DNA from: CAWAPD01 sp963783865
GTDB lineage: Bacteria > Actinomycetota > Thermoleophilia > UBA2241
Direction of reading: 5' to 3'
Assembly (NCBI GenBank): GCA_963783865.1
Contig: CAWAPD010000001.1
Span: 62,001-126,000 of the forward strand
DNA: 64,000 nucleotides
Made by a program: the position numbers and the translations under genes. Positions 49,164-58,111 of the stretch are shown here, piece after piece. Every line of letters begins with the position of its first letter. The first letter of the stretch is position 1. The notes beneath the pieces were generated by a model. The model worked only from the letters and a program-made list of their open reading frames with translations, made no database searches and was not told the DNA's origin.

Positions 49164-50486
49164 GTGGCTGAGATCTTCCCGTTCCGGGGCCTGCGCTTCG
49201 ACCCCGCGCGCGTCGACCCGCAGCCCGTGGTCTGCCCTCCCTACGACGTGATCGGCGCCGCCGAGGCCGCGGCGCTGCGGCGGTCGAGCCCGTACAACGC
49301 CGTCCACGTGGAGCTGCCCGAGCCGGCCGGCGGGCTCGACCGCTACCGCGCCGCGGCCGCCCTGCTCGACGTCTGGGAGCGTGAGGGCGCGCTGGCGCGC
49401 GACGCCGAGCCCAGCCTGTACCTGACCGAGCAGGTGTTCACCGGCCCCGACGGCTGGGAGCGCTCCCGGCGGGGGTTCGTCTGCCGGCTGCGCCTCGAGG
49501 ACCTCGGCGCGCGCGTCGTGCTGCCGCACGAGAAGACCCACGCCGGGCCCAAACAGGACCGGCTCGAGCTGCTGCGCGCCACCCACGCGAACCTGAGCCA
49601 GATCTTCATGCTGTACCCCGACCCGGGCAACGAGGTCGGGGCGGCGCTGTGGGGGGCGGCGGGGGCCGCGGCCCCCGCCGCCCCCCGGCCCGCCGCCCTC
49701 GAGGTCACCGATGCCGACGGCAACCTCTGCCGCTTCCGGCCGCTGAGCGGCGCGGCCGTCGATCGCGTCGCCGGGCTGCTGCGCGACCGCCAGGTGCTGA
49801 TCGCCGACGGCCATCACCGCTACGAGACGGCCCTGGCCTACCGCGACGAGCGCCGCGCGGCCGGCGACCACAGCGCCGACCACGTCATGGTCTATCTGTC
49901 GAGCATGGACGACCCCGGCCTGACGATCTTCCCGACCCACCGTCTGCTCAAGGGCGTGCAGGTGCCGACGTCCGACGTCGTCATCGAGCGCCTGCGAGAC
50001 ACGTTCACCGTGTTCCGCGAGAGCGGCGAGGACCGGGCCGCCTGCAGCCTGATGATGAGCCACGTCAGCGCCATGACCGACGCCGGCAAGGTGTTCGGCC
50101 TGTACTGGCCTGCCGAGGGCCGCTGCGTGACGGTCGAGCTGCGCGACCCGGCCGCCATGACGCGGCTCACGAGCCGCGGCGTGTCGGCCGCGTCAGCGCA
50201 GCTCAGCGTGACCCTGCTCGACGAGCTCATCCTGCGCGACGCGCTGGGTCTCGACCCCGACCGGCTCGAGGGCCACATCGCCTTCGCCAAGAGCGTCGAC
50301 GACGCGATGAACGAGATGCAGGGCGCGGCCACCGGCGGCGAGGGCGACTACGTCTTCGCCGCCTTCTTGAACGCCACGCCGATGGCCGAGGTCCGCGCCG
50401 TGGCCGAGCGCGGCGAGACGATGCCGCAGAAGTCGACCTACTTCTATCCCAAGCTGCTGACCGGCCTCGTCTTCGACCGGTTCTAG
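49164..50486 (+). CDS. DUF1015 family protein
   Basis: 440 aa. Starts EIFPFRGLRFDPARVDPQPVVCPPYDVI, the hallmark of the family; other conserved points are LPHEKTHAGPKQDRLELLRAT, LIADGHHRYETALAYRDE and the C-terminal MPQKSTYFYPKLLTGLVF. DUF1015 members are cytoplasmic proteins with ParB-like sequence features and no settled role. GTG 49164 has no Shine-Dalgarno and follows a tandem repeat. The next gene, 12 nt downstream, encodes a LysE exporter. Confidence 0.92.
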   Translation: MAEIFPFRGLRFDPARVDPQPVVCPPYDVIGAAEAAALRRSSPYNAVHVELPEPAGGLDRYRAAAALLDVWEREGALARDAEPSLYLTEQVFTGPDGWERSRRGFVCRLRLEDLGARVVLPHEKTHAGPKQDRLELLRATHANLSQIFMLYPDPGNEVGAALWGAAGAAAPAAPRPAALEVTDADGNLCRFRPLSGAAVDRVAGLLRDRQVLIADGHHRYETALAYRDERRAAGDHSADHVMVYLSSMDDPGLTIFPTHRLLKGVQVPTSDVVIERLRDTFTVFRESGEDRAACSLMMSHVSAMTDAGKVFGLYWPAEGRCVTVELRDPAAMTRLTSRGVSAASAQLSVTLLDELILRDALGLDPDRLEGHIAFAKSVDDAMNEMQGAATGGEGDYVFAAFLNATPMAEVRAVAERGETMPQKSTYFYPKLLTGLVFDRF

Positions 50487-50498
50487 CGCCGGCGCCCC

Positions 50499-51134
50499 GT
50501 GTCGTACCTCGTCCTCTTCCTCACCGCCCTGGGCATCGCCTACTCGGGCGCCATGATGCCGGGGCCCATGCTCACCGTGGTCGTGACCGAGACGCCGCGC
50601 CACGGCTTCAAGGCGGGGCCGCTGGTGGTGCTCGGCCACGCCATCCTCGAGCTCAGCCTGCTCCTACTGCTGGTGGTCGGGCTCGGGCCGGCGCTGAAGA
50701 ACGAGACGGTGCAGTCGGTGCTGCAGATCGCAGGCGGCGTCATGCTGATCCTGACCGCCGCCTCGATGATCGTGGGCGTGGCTCGCGACCGCGTGCAAAT
50801 CGGCTGGGAGTCGGAGGCGACCGGCGGGCGCACACGCACCGTGATGATGGGGATCGTGTCGAGCCTCTCCAACCCCTACTGGGCGATCTGGTGGGCGACG
50901 ATCGGCCTGGGGTTGCTGACCAAGGCCTACGCCCTCGGGGCGGCCGGCGTCGCCGTCTTCTACGTCGGCCACATCACCGGCGACCTCACCTGGTACTCGC
51001 TGATCAGCGGGGCCGTCTCGGCCGGCCGCCGGTTCATCACCCTGCGCGTCTACAAGGGGATGCTGCTCGGCGCGTCGGTCTTCCTGCTGGCGCTGGCCGT
51101 CTGGTTCCTTGCCTCGGGGATCGGCCTGGCCTAG
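50499..51134 (+). CDS. LysE-family translocator
   Basis: 211 aa with six predicted membrane helices. Family features: the first-helix motif GAMMPGPMLTVVVTETPRHG, GHAILELSLLLLLVVG, and SLSNPYWAIWWATIG in the middle. Exporters of this kind move amino acids or small amphipathic metabolites outward. GTG start 12 nt after the DUF1015 stop, so the two are probably cotranscribed. Its TAG overlaps the TAG of the convergent mttB homologue within the palindrome CTAG (51131-51134). Confidence 0.92.
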   Translation: MSYLVLFLTALGIAYSGAMMPGPMLTVVVTETPRHGFKAGPLVVLGHAILELSLLLLLVVGLGPALKNETVQSVLQIAGGVMLILTAASMIVGVARDRVQIGWESEATGGRTRTVMMGIVSSLSNPYWAIWWATIGLGLLTKAYALGAAGVAVFYVGHITGDLTWYSLISGAVSAGRRFITLRVYKGMLLGASVFLLALAVWFLASGIGLA

Positions 51135-52583
51135 GCCCTGAGCTCGGCGTCGGCGGCCGCGAGGATCTTCGTCAGCTCGGCCGCCTTGTCGGCCTCGAGC
51201 GGCACGGGCTTGTAGTTCTTGTCGATCCACCTGGCCTTCTCGCGCGCGACCTCGACCGGGTCGCGGAAGCCGCCGTCAGGCCCGACCTGATGGGTGATCG
51301 CCGGCACGAACGTGTGGCGCAGGTGCCGGCGCGTGTGCTTCTGGCCGAGGTAGTGTCCGCCCGGCCCGACGGCCGCGATCGTGTCGAGCGCCAGCGACTC
51401 GTCGTCGATGTCGAGGTCCATGATCGCGTAGCGGGCGCGATGGTAGATGTCGTCGCCGAGGATCAGCTCCTCGGGCGAGAACACCGTGTAGACGTCCAGC
51501 AGTCCGATGCTGGGCGCCAGGTCGCTGCCCTCCCAGGCGAACTGGGCCAGGTCCATGCCGTCCTCGACGGCCGCCTGCCAGGTGCCCGACCGCTTGGCGT
51601 CGGTGCCGCAGCAGGCGGCCTCGCTGGGCACGCCCCAGTGGTGGGCCAGCTCGGTCGCCAGCGTCCGGGCGCGGCCGTCGAGCGGGAAGCTCACGAAACC
51701 GCCGCTGCGCGGGTCGGCGTAGCTCTGCATGATCGAGTGGGCGACCGGCGCGCCGGGCGCCGCGAGCTGCACGACCACGGTGGCGGCGACCAGCTCGGCG
51801 GCGCCCAGGGCGAAGGCGCCGGCCTTGGTCGCCGGCGCCGTGGTGCCCAGCGTCGGCATGGTCACGAAGGTGACCGGCACGCCGGCCTCGGCGAACACCA
51901 TCGCCGCCTCGATGCCGTCGTGGTCGAGCACCAGCGGCGAGACGGTGCCGATGAGGTCGGAGAGCACCGGGCGGCGGCGCAGCTTCTCGGCGCTGCCGGC
52001 GATGACCGTCGCCATCTCGACCGCGTACCGCGCGTGGGCCGCGCCGTTGACCATCCCCTGCAGGTGCTTGACGGTGTTGTTCCAGCCGGCCTCGATCTCG
52101 TGGAGCTGCGCGGTCTCGCCGTGGTCGCCGGCCGAGACGGTCGGCCACCAGAACGAGATCGACGACAGGTAGTCCTGCATCCGCGTGATCCGGGCGAGGT
52201 CGGCCTTGGTCGAGACGCGCTGCTCGCCGGAGTCCCAGTCCACGACCTTCACGCCGCAGCCGTCGGTCGTGCAGTAGGTGGTGTCGTCGGCGATCGCCAG
52301 CTCGCAGCTCTCGTCGCGGGCGCCGAGCGTGAAGTAGCGGGGTGCCTTCGCGTGCTCGCGCAGGACCAGATCGGGCGGCAGCTTGGCGATCTGCGTCTCG
52401 CGGTCGACGCTCGCGCCGGCTGCTTCGAGCAGCGCGAGCGCCCGCTCGGACTCGACCCTGACGCCCGACGGTCTCGAGGATGTCGAGCGTCGCCTGCTTG
52501 ATGCGGTCGAGCTGGGCCGCGTCGTGGTACTGCTGCCTGAAGGCGCGCACCAACGGCTGGATGGGAGGACGATCGATCGCCAT
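51131..52583 (-). CDS. Non-pyrrolysine trimethylamine/betaine methyltransferase homologue (MttB family), +1 frameshift
   Basis: About 483 aa once repaired. ATG 52583 has AAAGGAGCTC upstream and starts MAIDRPPIQPLVRAFRQQY. After ILETVG (about codon 40) the protein moves to the next frame at VRVESERALALLEAAGA; the junction has GGG where GG is expected (CCC at 52464-52466). The rest is typical: TTDGCGVKVVDWDSGEQRV, YLSSISFWWPTVSAGD, IGLLDVYTVFSPEELILGDD and the C-terminal GGHYLGQKHTRRHLRHTF. No in-frame amber codon, so it belongs with MtgB-like enzymes that move a methyl group from a quaternary amine to a corrinoid protein. No corrinoid protein gene is nearby. Confidence 0.88.
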
Positions 52584-52742
52584 GGACGCGAGCTCCTTTC
52601 GGTCGTGCGCCGCGGCGGAGGCGCCGCGGGACCGCGGCTCGGGCGGCGGCCGCGCGCACGTGTCTGCACGGGCCCGAGTATTACGCATCGGTACAGGGGG
52701 CGCCACAGCAGAAGTTCGGCAAAGTTGGTGGGCCGGGATGAG

Positions 52743-52785
52743 GGGGGCGGCTGGGGCGGGCGTCACGCCCGCCCCGCCCGCCCCC
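52743..52785 (-). terminator. GC-rich hairpin after the second propeller gene
   Basis: 20-bp stem with two mismatches (52743-52762 with 52766-52785) 7 nt past the stop of the minus-strand gene at 52792. Confidence 0.7.
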
Positions 52786-52791
52786 GCCCTC

Positions 52792-55236
52792 CTACGTGAC
52801 CTTCAGCTTGTTGCTCGCCGCCTTGGCGCAGACGTTTCCGGCCGAGTCCTTGGCCGAGACGGAGAACTTGTAGCTGCCCTTCGACAGCTTGCAGGTGAAC
52901 TTCAGCGTCTCGGCCGTGTTGACGGGCACCGCAGCGATCGCGGGCAGCTTCTTGACCACCTTGCCCTTCGCGTTCTTGATCGTGACCGTCACGGCCGCCG
53001 TGGCGCTGCCCGGCCGCGCGTCGCTCACCGAGTACTTGAGGGTCGCGACCTTGCCGTGCTTGACGCTCGCCGCTCTGGGGGCCTTGGGCACCGGCTTCTT
53101 GGCGTCGACGTAGACGGTCACCGACCCCGGCGTCTCGGGGTTGCCCGCGTTGTCGACCGAGTAGAAGTACAGCGTGTGCTGTCCGTCGGTCCGCACGACG
53201 GGTTCGAGGCCGGCCGTCCACGCGCTGGCCGGAAGTCCCGACGGCGTCTGGTCGAGCTCCCACCAGGTGCAGGCGACCCCGGTGTCGGCGTCGCTGGCCT
53301 GCAGGCTCACCGTGAGCGGCGCCTTGCGCCAGTCGGTCGGCACGCCCACGGCGTTCGTTACCGGCGGCGCCGTGTCGGGCGCCGGCGCGACCCCGTCGGT
53401 GGCGGTGTACAGGATCGTGCCGGCGTTGCCGACCGCCCAGGCCGAGTCGAGCGGGCCGACCAGCGCCCCGTTCAGGGTGCCTGTGGTGCCCGAGCTCTCG
53501 ACCGTCCAGGTGGCGCCGCCGTCCGGGCTGTAATCGATCGTGCCGCCGTCCCCGGCGGCGATCAGCTTCGAGCCCTGAACGTTCACGTCCATCAGCCCCT
53601 CCGCGGTATGCGAGGTCTCGGCCGTCCAGTTCAGCCCGTCGGTGGACGTAAGGATCGTCCCGTACGCGCCGACGGCCCACAGGGTCACGGTGGAGCCGTC
53701 GCTGACGTTGGTCACCCCGTAGAGGTCGTGGTAGACCGGCGTCGATGTCGCCGACGCCCAGCTGAAGCCTGCGTCGGTGGAGCGCATGATGGCGCCACCC
53801 GCGCCCACGGCCACGATGTACTCGCCGCCCGAGATGGTGTAGGTGGTCACCCCGTACAGGTCCGAGGTATTGGGATAGCTCCCCTCCGGGTACCAGGTCG
53901 TGCCGTCGTACGAAAGGCAGGTCTGCCCGCTCTGGCCGACCGCGATGTCCCTGGTGGTCCCGTATGCGACGGCGTACAGATTGGCCAGCGTGCCGGCGCT
54001 TCGGCTCGTCCAGGTCGTGCCGCCGTCCGACGTCGTGAGGATCGTGCCGTGTGCGCCGACGGCGCAGGCGTCGAACGTACCCGACGTCGCCAGCCCGATC
54101 AGGCTGTAGGTCGTGTTCGGCGTCTGCGACACCCACTGCTGCTGGATCGGGTTCCAGGCGGCGATGACGCCCTCGTATGCGTTCGCGTCGTAGCCCACGG
54201 CAAGGGGAGCGCCGGCGCTGAACTGGGCGACCCCGTTGAAGTCGTTGGTGAGGCCGGAGGTCGCGCCTGTCCACGTGCTGCCGTCGATCGTCCGGATGAC
54301 GGTGCCGGCGCGGCCTACGACCCACGCGTGCGTGGCACCCGAGCACGCGACGGCTGTGAGGTACTCAGTGGTGCCCGACGTCGCCTTCTGCCAGGTCGCT
54401 CCGCCGTTGGTCGACGACACCACAGCGCCGCTCGTGCCGGCCGCCCACACGCGCGAGGCGCTGCCGGCGGCGACGCCGAGCAGGTTCGACGACGGCGCGT
54501 TCGAGGTCCCGGCCGTCCAGGTCGTGCCGCCGTTCGTGGTGCGGGCGATGGCGCCGCCGTCGCCCACCGCCCAGGCGTGGTTGGCGTCGAAACAGGCCAC
54601 CGCCTCGAGGCTGGACGACGCCGGCGCCGTCTGGGTCTTCCAGCTCGTGCCGCCGTTCGTGGTGTGCACGATGGCGTCGCCGCCCACCGCCCAGGCATGG
54701 GTGGCGTCGGCGGAGGCCACGCCGCGCAGGTTGTTTGCGGTGGGCGAGGTCTGGGTCGTCCAGGCGACCCCGTCGGTCGTGTGGGTGATCACGCCGCCCC
54801 AGCCGACCGCCCAGGCATGGCTGGCGTCGGCGCAGTCGACGGCGTACAGGTGCGAACCGGTGCCGGCGCCCTGCACGGCCCAGTGGACGCCGCCGTCGGT
54901 CGTGTGGACCAGCGTGCCGGACATGCCGACCGCCCACGCCACGCTCGCGCTCGCGCACGTCACCGCCTCGAGGTCCTTCGTCGTCCCCGACTTCTGCGCC
55001 TGCCAGGTCGTCCCGCCGTCGGCGCTGTGCATGATGACGCCGCCGGCGCCGACGGCCCAGCCGAGCTGAGTGTCGGCGAAGGCGACGCCCTGGAGGTGAG
55101 CCCCGACCGGCAGGGGGTTCTGCCACACCCAGCCGCCGTCACCCGTCGACACCAAGGCCTGTGCGGGCAGGGCGAACAGCAGGAGGACGACGGGGCAGAG
55201 AGCAGCGAGCAGGGCGAGCCGGCGGGCCGGAATCAT
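52792..55236 (-). CDS. Secreted protein: 14 YCF48-like repeats, one Ig-like repeat, C-terminal module
   Basis: 814 aa. Signal peptide (about 5-27, LALLAALCPVVLLLFALPAQA). Residues about 30-630 hold fourteen units of about 40-45 aa (W-x-x-Q-S-GTT-x-L-x-AV-AC...HAWAVG-x-GG-x-I-x-HT-TDGGT), which would form two seven-bladed propellers. Next is one OmpL47-like repeat (about 640-725, WWELDQTPSGLPASAW ... YFYSVDNAGNPETPG), and a C-terminal Lys-rich domain (about 730-814, VKHGKVATLKYSVSDARPGS ... FSVSAKDSAGNVCAK) like that of the giant protein at 10809. AGGAGG precedes the ATG. Probably exposed on the cell surface; ligand unknown. Confidence 0.92.
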   Translation of the reverse strand: MIPARRLALLAALCPVVLLLFALPAQALVSTGDGGWVWQNPLPVGAHLQGVAFADTQLGWAVGAGGVIMHSADGGTTWQAQKSGTTKDLEAVTCASASVAWAVGMSGTLVHTTDGGVHWAVQGAGTGSHLYAVDCADASHAWAVGWGGVITHTTDGVAWTTQTSPTANNLRGVASADATHAWAVGGDAIVHTTNGGTSWKTQTAPASSSLEAVACFDANHAWAVGDGGAIARTTNGGTTWTAGTSNAPSSNLLGVAAGSASRVWAAGTSGAVVSSTNGGATWQKATSGTTEYLTAVACSGATHAWVVGRAGTVIRTIDGSTWTGATSGLTNDFNGVAQFSAGAPLAVGYDANAYEGVIAAWNPIQQQWVSQTPNTTYSLIGLATSGTFDACAVGAHGTILTTSDGGTTWTSRSAGTLANLYAVAYGTTRDIAVGQSGQTCLSYDGTTWYPEGSYPNTSDLYGVTTYTISGGEYIVAVGAGGAIMRSTDAGFSWASATSTPVYHDLYGVTNVSDGSTVTLWAVGAYGTILTSTDGLNWTAETSHTAEGLMDVNVQGSKLIAAGDGGTIDYSPDGGATWTVESSGTTGTLNGALVGPLDSAWAVGNAGTILYTATDGVAPAPDTAPPVTNAVGVPTDWRKAPLTVSLQASDADTGVACTWWELDQTPSGLPASAWTAGLEPVVRTDGQHTLYFYSVDNAGNPETPGSVTVYVDAKKPVPKAPRAASVKHGKVATLKYSVSDARPGSATAAVTVTIKNAKGKVVKKLPAIAAVPVNTAETLKFTCKLSKGSYKFSVSAKDSAGNVCAKAASNKLKVT

Positions 55237-55321
55237 GGCGCTTCCTCCTGGCGGGGGTGACGGTAGTCACCGGCATCGTACTCCCGACACCCCGCGCGGG
55301 GAAGGCGCGCGAGGGCCGTGT

Positions 55322-55356
55322 CCCGGGCCGCCCGGTGCGAGCGCCGGGCGGCCCGT
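55322..55356. repeat. Hairpin repeat copy 1
   Basis: 35-nt imperfect palindrome (arms 55325-55335 and 55344-55354). It lies in a divergent gap, so it is not a terminator of either neighbour. A near-identical copy is at 55802-55836. Confidence 0.7.
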
Positions 55357-55424
55357 GTTTCACCCTGCGGCAGCGGGGAACCCTGCGCGCTTGCTCTAGA
55401 CGGGAAACGGACAAGGAGGACACG

Positions 55425-55736
55425 ATGCCAATGATCGAACGATCAGTCGACGTGGACGCCTCGGCCGAGACGGCCGACCGCAAGCTTCGCGAGTTCGGGC
55501 TGCGTGCGGCGATCGGCGGCGATGAGAGGGATGAGGCCGGGGTCGGGTTCGACCCGGCGGACAGCTGCGAGGTCGCAGAGACGACGCGGTTCGAGCAGAT
55601 GGAGCCGGACCGCACTCGCGTGACACGGTCGGTCGACTACGACGAGTCCGACCCCGCGTGCGCAGCCGCCGTCGCTCGGCACGTGGATCATCAGATGCAG
55701 CGATTCAGGCAGTTCGCCCAGGGCCGCGCGTCCTGA
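55425..55736 (+). CDS. Small protein, reduced SRPBCC/polyketide-cyclase-like
   Basis: 103 aa; AAGGAGGACA lies just before ATG 55425. The N-terminus IERSVDVDASAETADRKL and the later strand FEQMEPDRTRVTRSVDYDES match the first and last strands of SRPBCC (START-like) proteins, which usually read IERSVDVDAP...F-x-x-L-x-x-DRTRV. The middle of the fold is shorter than normal, so it may be a reduced or degenerate member. Function unknown. Two near-identical hairpins flank it. Confidence 0.65.
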   Translation: MPMIERSVDVDASAETADRKLREFGLRAAIGGDERDEAGVGFDPADSCEVAETTRFEQMEPDRTRVTRSVDYDESDPACAAAVARHVDHQMQRFRQFAQGRAS

Positions 55737-55766
55737 CGCCGTCCTCGGCCGCGACCGAGGATCCGC

Positions 55767-55800
55767 GCGGCGCTCGCCCCCGCACGGGGGCGAGCGCCGC
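55767..55800 (+). terminator. GC-rich hairpin after the SRPBCC-like gene
   Basis: 16-bp stem (55767-55782 with 55785-55800), very short loop. Confidence 0.7.
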
Positions 55801-55801
55801 T

Positions 55802-55836
55802 TCCGGGCCGCCCGGCGCGAGCGCCGGGCGGCCCGA
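55802..55836. repeat. Hairpin repeat copy 2
   Basis: 14-bp perfect arms (55805-55818 and 55821-55834); differs from copy 1 (55322-55356) at two positions of 35. Confidence 0.7.
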
Positions 55837-56144
55837 CCCCCACGCCGGCGCCCGGGGGGAGACGGGCTGCCGACGACCGCGAGGAGGGATGGGGGCTCGT
55901 GTGAGGCGCCGGGCGGCGCGGCCTTGACGGCAGCGGCGGCGCGCCGGGGATGGCGCCGGGCCGGCCGCGCAGGTCATGGCCGCCGCAGCCTACACGCCGC
56001 GCCGCTTCGTGTCCTCAACCCAAAGTTGTAGTCGGGGGGACGTTGCCCCGACGACCTGCCGCCGCGATCCACTCGCCCGGTGGGTTCGCCACGATGCCGC
56101 GACGTGTATATCCTTCATGCGTCGTACCACGCGGAGGAGAGCCC

Positions 56145-57950
56145 ATGTCCACACTCATCGAACGGCTTGCCGCCGTACCCGAGATCGGCAGCGAGTTCCG
56201 ACCGTTCTCGATCGCTCCCGACGGGGAGACCGTGGCGTTCGAGTGGCGGCAAGGCGGCGACTGGCAGATCTTCACGGTAGGCGCCCGCGGCGGCGAGCCG
56301 CGCAGGGTGACCGAGATCGACGACCCCTGCGGCTGCCCCAAATACTCGCGCGACGGCCGCTACCTGTACTTCGCGCGCGACGACCGCGGCAGCGAGTGCT
56401 ACGACATCTACCGCTGCGACCTCGCCACCGGCGCTCTCGAGAACCTGCTTCCCGATACCCCCGACCTCATGCTCTACCCCGACTTCCACCTCTCGCCCGA
56501 CGACGCGCGCCTCGCCTTCGCGATGGAGCACGGCGAGAGCGACGCGGCCGCGGTCATGCCGGCGGCCGTGAGCCCCGGCGGGGCGGCGATCGAACTGCTC
56601 GCCGACGACCCCTTCACGGACTTCTCGCCGGTCTGGTCGCCCGATGGGAGCGCGGTGGCCTTCTGGGCCGAGACGTACGGGCAGGACGGCGCCGCGTTCA
56701 TCGTGGACGTCGCCACCCGCGCGGCGACCGCCATCGGCGGCGACGAGCCGGCCCTCGCTTGGACGCCGCGCTGGTCGCCACAGGGGGACAGGATCGCGTT
56801 CACCGGCGTGAAGGACGAGCGCTACGCGATCGCGCTGTACCACGTCGCCGACGGCCGCGTGGAGTTCGCGTGGTCGGGCGACCAGGACGGGCATCACCCT
56901 TCCTGGTCGCCCGACGGCCGCAGTCTCGTCTTCCTCGTCGACCACGATGCCGAGACCGGCCTGCGCCACCTGGACCTCACGACCGGCGCGGTGCGTTCGC
57001 TCGACGTGGGCCGCGGCAACCACTACCACCCGCGGTTCACCCCCGACGGCACCGCCGTCGTCGTGGTGCTGAGCGGCCCCGGCACGCCGAGCGACCTCTA
57101 TCGCATCGAGCTCGCCGATGGCACGGTGGCGCCGCTGGTGCAGGGGCTGCCCGACGACCTGAAGGGCCATCCCTTCGTCGCCGGCGAGCACGTGCGCTAC
57201 CTCAGCCTCGACCGCCTGACCGAGGTCCCCGGCCTGCTGTTCCGCCCCGAGCGCCCCAACGGCAGCGGCGTGGTGATCATCCACGGCGGCCCCACCTGGC
57301 ACCACTCCAACGAGTGGGACCCGCTGCGCGCCGCCTTCCTCGGCGCCGGCTGCATGGTGATCCATCCGAACTACCGCGGCAGCGACGGCTACGGCCGGCG
57401 CTGGCAGCTGGCCAACCGCTACCTGGTCGGCGACGGCGAGATCCAGGACACCGCCGGCGCCGCCGCCTTCCTCGTCGAGCAGGGTTGCGACCCGGCCCGC
57501 ATCGCCTGCACCGGGCGCAGCTGGGGCGGGTTCCAGACGATGGCGCTGCTCACCCAGTTCCCCGAGCTGTGGGCCTGCGGCGTGGCCGGCGTGCCGTTCT
57601 TCGACTTCGTCGCCTGCCAGCAGGACCCGGCGGTGCGCGCCGACCTCATCTGGTGGGACAAGCAGAACTCCGGTGACCTCGCCAAGGACCGGGACCGGCT
57701 CGAGTATTACTCGCCGATCAACCACCTCCAGCGGATCACCGCGCCGGTGCTGCTGCTGGCGGCGGCGCTCGACCCGCGCTGCCCGCCCGGGCAGGTCGAG
57801 GAGGTGCGAGACCGCATCCGCGCCAACGGCGTCGAGTGCGACTCGCACATCTACCCCGACGAGGGGCACGAGATCAGCGGCGTCGAGCACCGCGTCGACT
57901 ACGACCGGCGCACGGTCGAGTTCATCCTGCGGCACCTGGGCGTCGCGTAG
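56145..57950 (+). CDS. S9-family prolyl oligopeptidase-like peptidase
   Basis: 601 aa from ATG 56145 (GGAGGAGAG upstream). The N-terminal beta propeller (about 20-370) has WSPDG-type repeats (FSPVWSPDGSAVAFW, WTPRWSPQGDRIAF, HHPSWSPDGRSLVFL). The C-terminal alpha/beta hydrolase (about 375-601) has the nucleophile in CTGRSWGGFQTMALL (Ser about 459), Asp in AALDPRCPPGQV (about 543) and His in YPDEGHEISG (about 575). No signal peptide, so cytoplasmic. It would cleave short peptides or act as an acylaminoacyl peptidase. Single-gene unit closed by a long hairpin. Confidence 0.93.
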   Translation: MSTLIERLAAVPEIGSEFRPFSIAPDGETVAFEWRQGGDWQIFTVGARGGEPRRVTEIDDPCGCPKYSRDGRYLYFARDDRGSECYDIYRCDLATGALENLLPDTPDLMLYPDFHLSPDDARLAFAMEHGESDAAAVMPAAVSPGGAAIELLADDPFTDFSPVWSPDGSAVAFWAETYGQDGAAFIVDVATRAATAIGGDEPALAWTPRWSPQGDRIAFTGVKDERYAIALYHVADGRVEFAWSGDQDGHHPSWSPDGRSLVFLVDHDAETGLRHLDLTTGAVRSLDVGRGNHYHPRFTPDGTAVVVVLSGPGTPSDLYRIELADGTVAPLVQGLPDDLKGHPFVAGEHVRYLSLDRLTEVPGLLFRPERPNGSGVVIIHGGPTWHHSNEWDPLRAAFLGAGCMVIHPNYRGSDGYGRRWQLANRYLVGDGEIQDTAGAAAFLVEQGCDPARIACTGRSWGGFQTMALLTQFPELWACGVAGVPFFDFVACQQDPAVRADLIWWDKQNSGDLAKDRDRLEYYSPINHLQRITAPVLLLAAALDPRCPPGQVEEVRDRIRANGVECDSHIYPDEGHEISGVEHRVDYDRRTVEFILRHLGVA

Positions 57951-57960
57951 AGTCGCGTCC

Positions 57961-58010
57961 GAAGGGGGCGGGGGCAGGGGCCGCTCGCGGCCCCTGCCCC
58001 CGCCCCCTTC
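57961..58010 (+). terminator. Very long GC-rich hairpin terminator
   Basis: 23-bp perfect stem (57961-57983 with 57988-58010), 4-nt loop, 10 nt after the S9 peptidase stop. Confidence 0.8.
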
Positions 58011-58111
58011 GCACGTCCGCGACGCAACGGTTTCGCTCCACCGCCCGGGGGAAAACGCGCCCCATACCGCGGTAGCTCCGCGGCAACCGACGCCCCCCAT
58101 GGAGGTCAGCA

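Larger units (their letters stand above)
55737..56144. other. 408-nt gap: two hairpins, no gene seen
   Basis: Holds a terminator hairpin (55767-55800) and hairpin repeat copy 2 (55802-55836). The rest is GC-rich with a short AT-rich patch near 56103-56115 (GTGTATATCC), which may be promoter for the S9 peptidase gene. The frame of that gene is open through the gap but has no family-like sequence. Confidence 0.5.

Noticed and set aside
51131..52583. Pyrrolysine-containing MttB
   Set aside because: No in-frame TAG occurs inside the body of the gene; the only TAG is the terminal stop.
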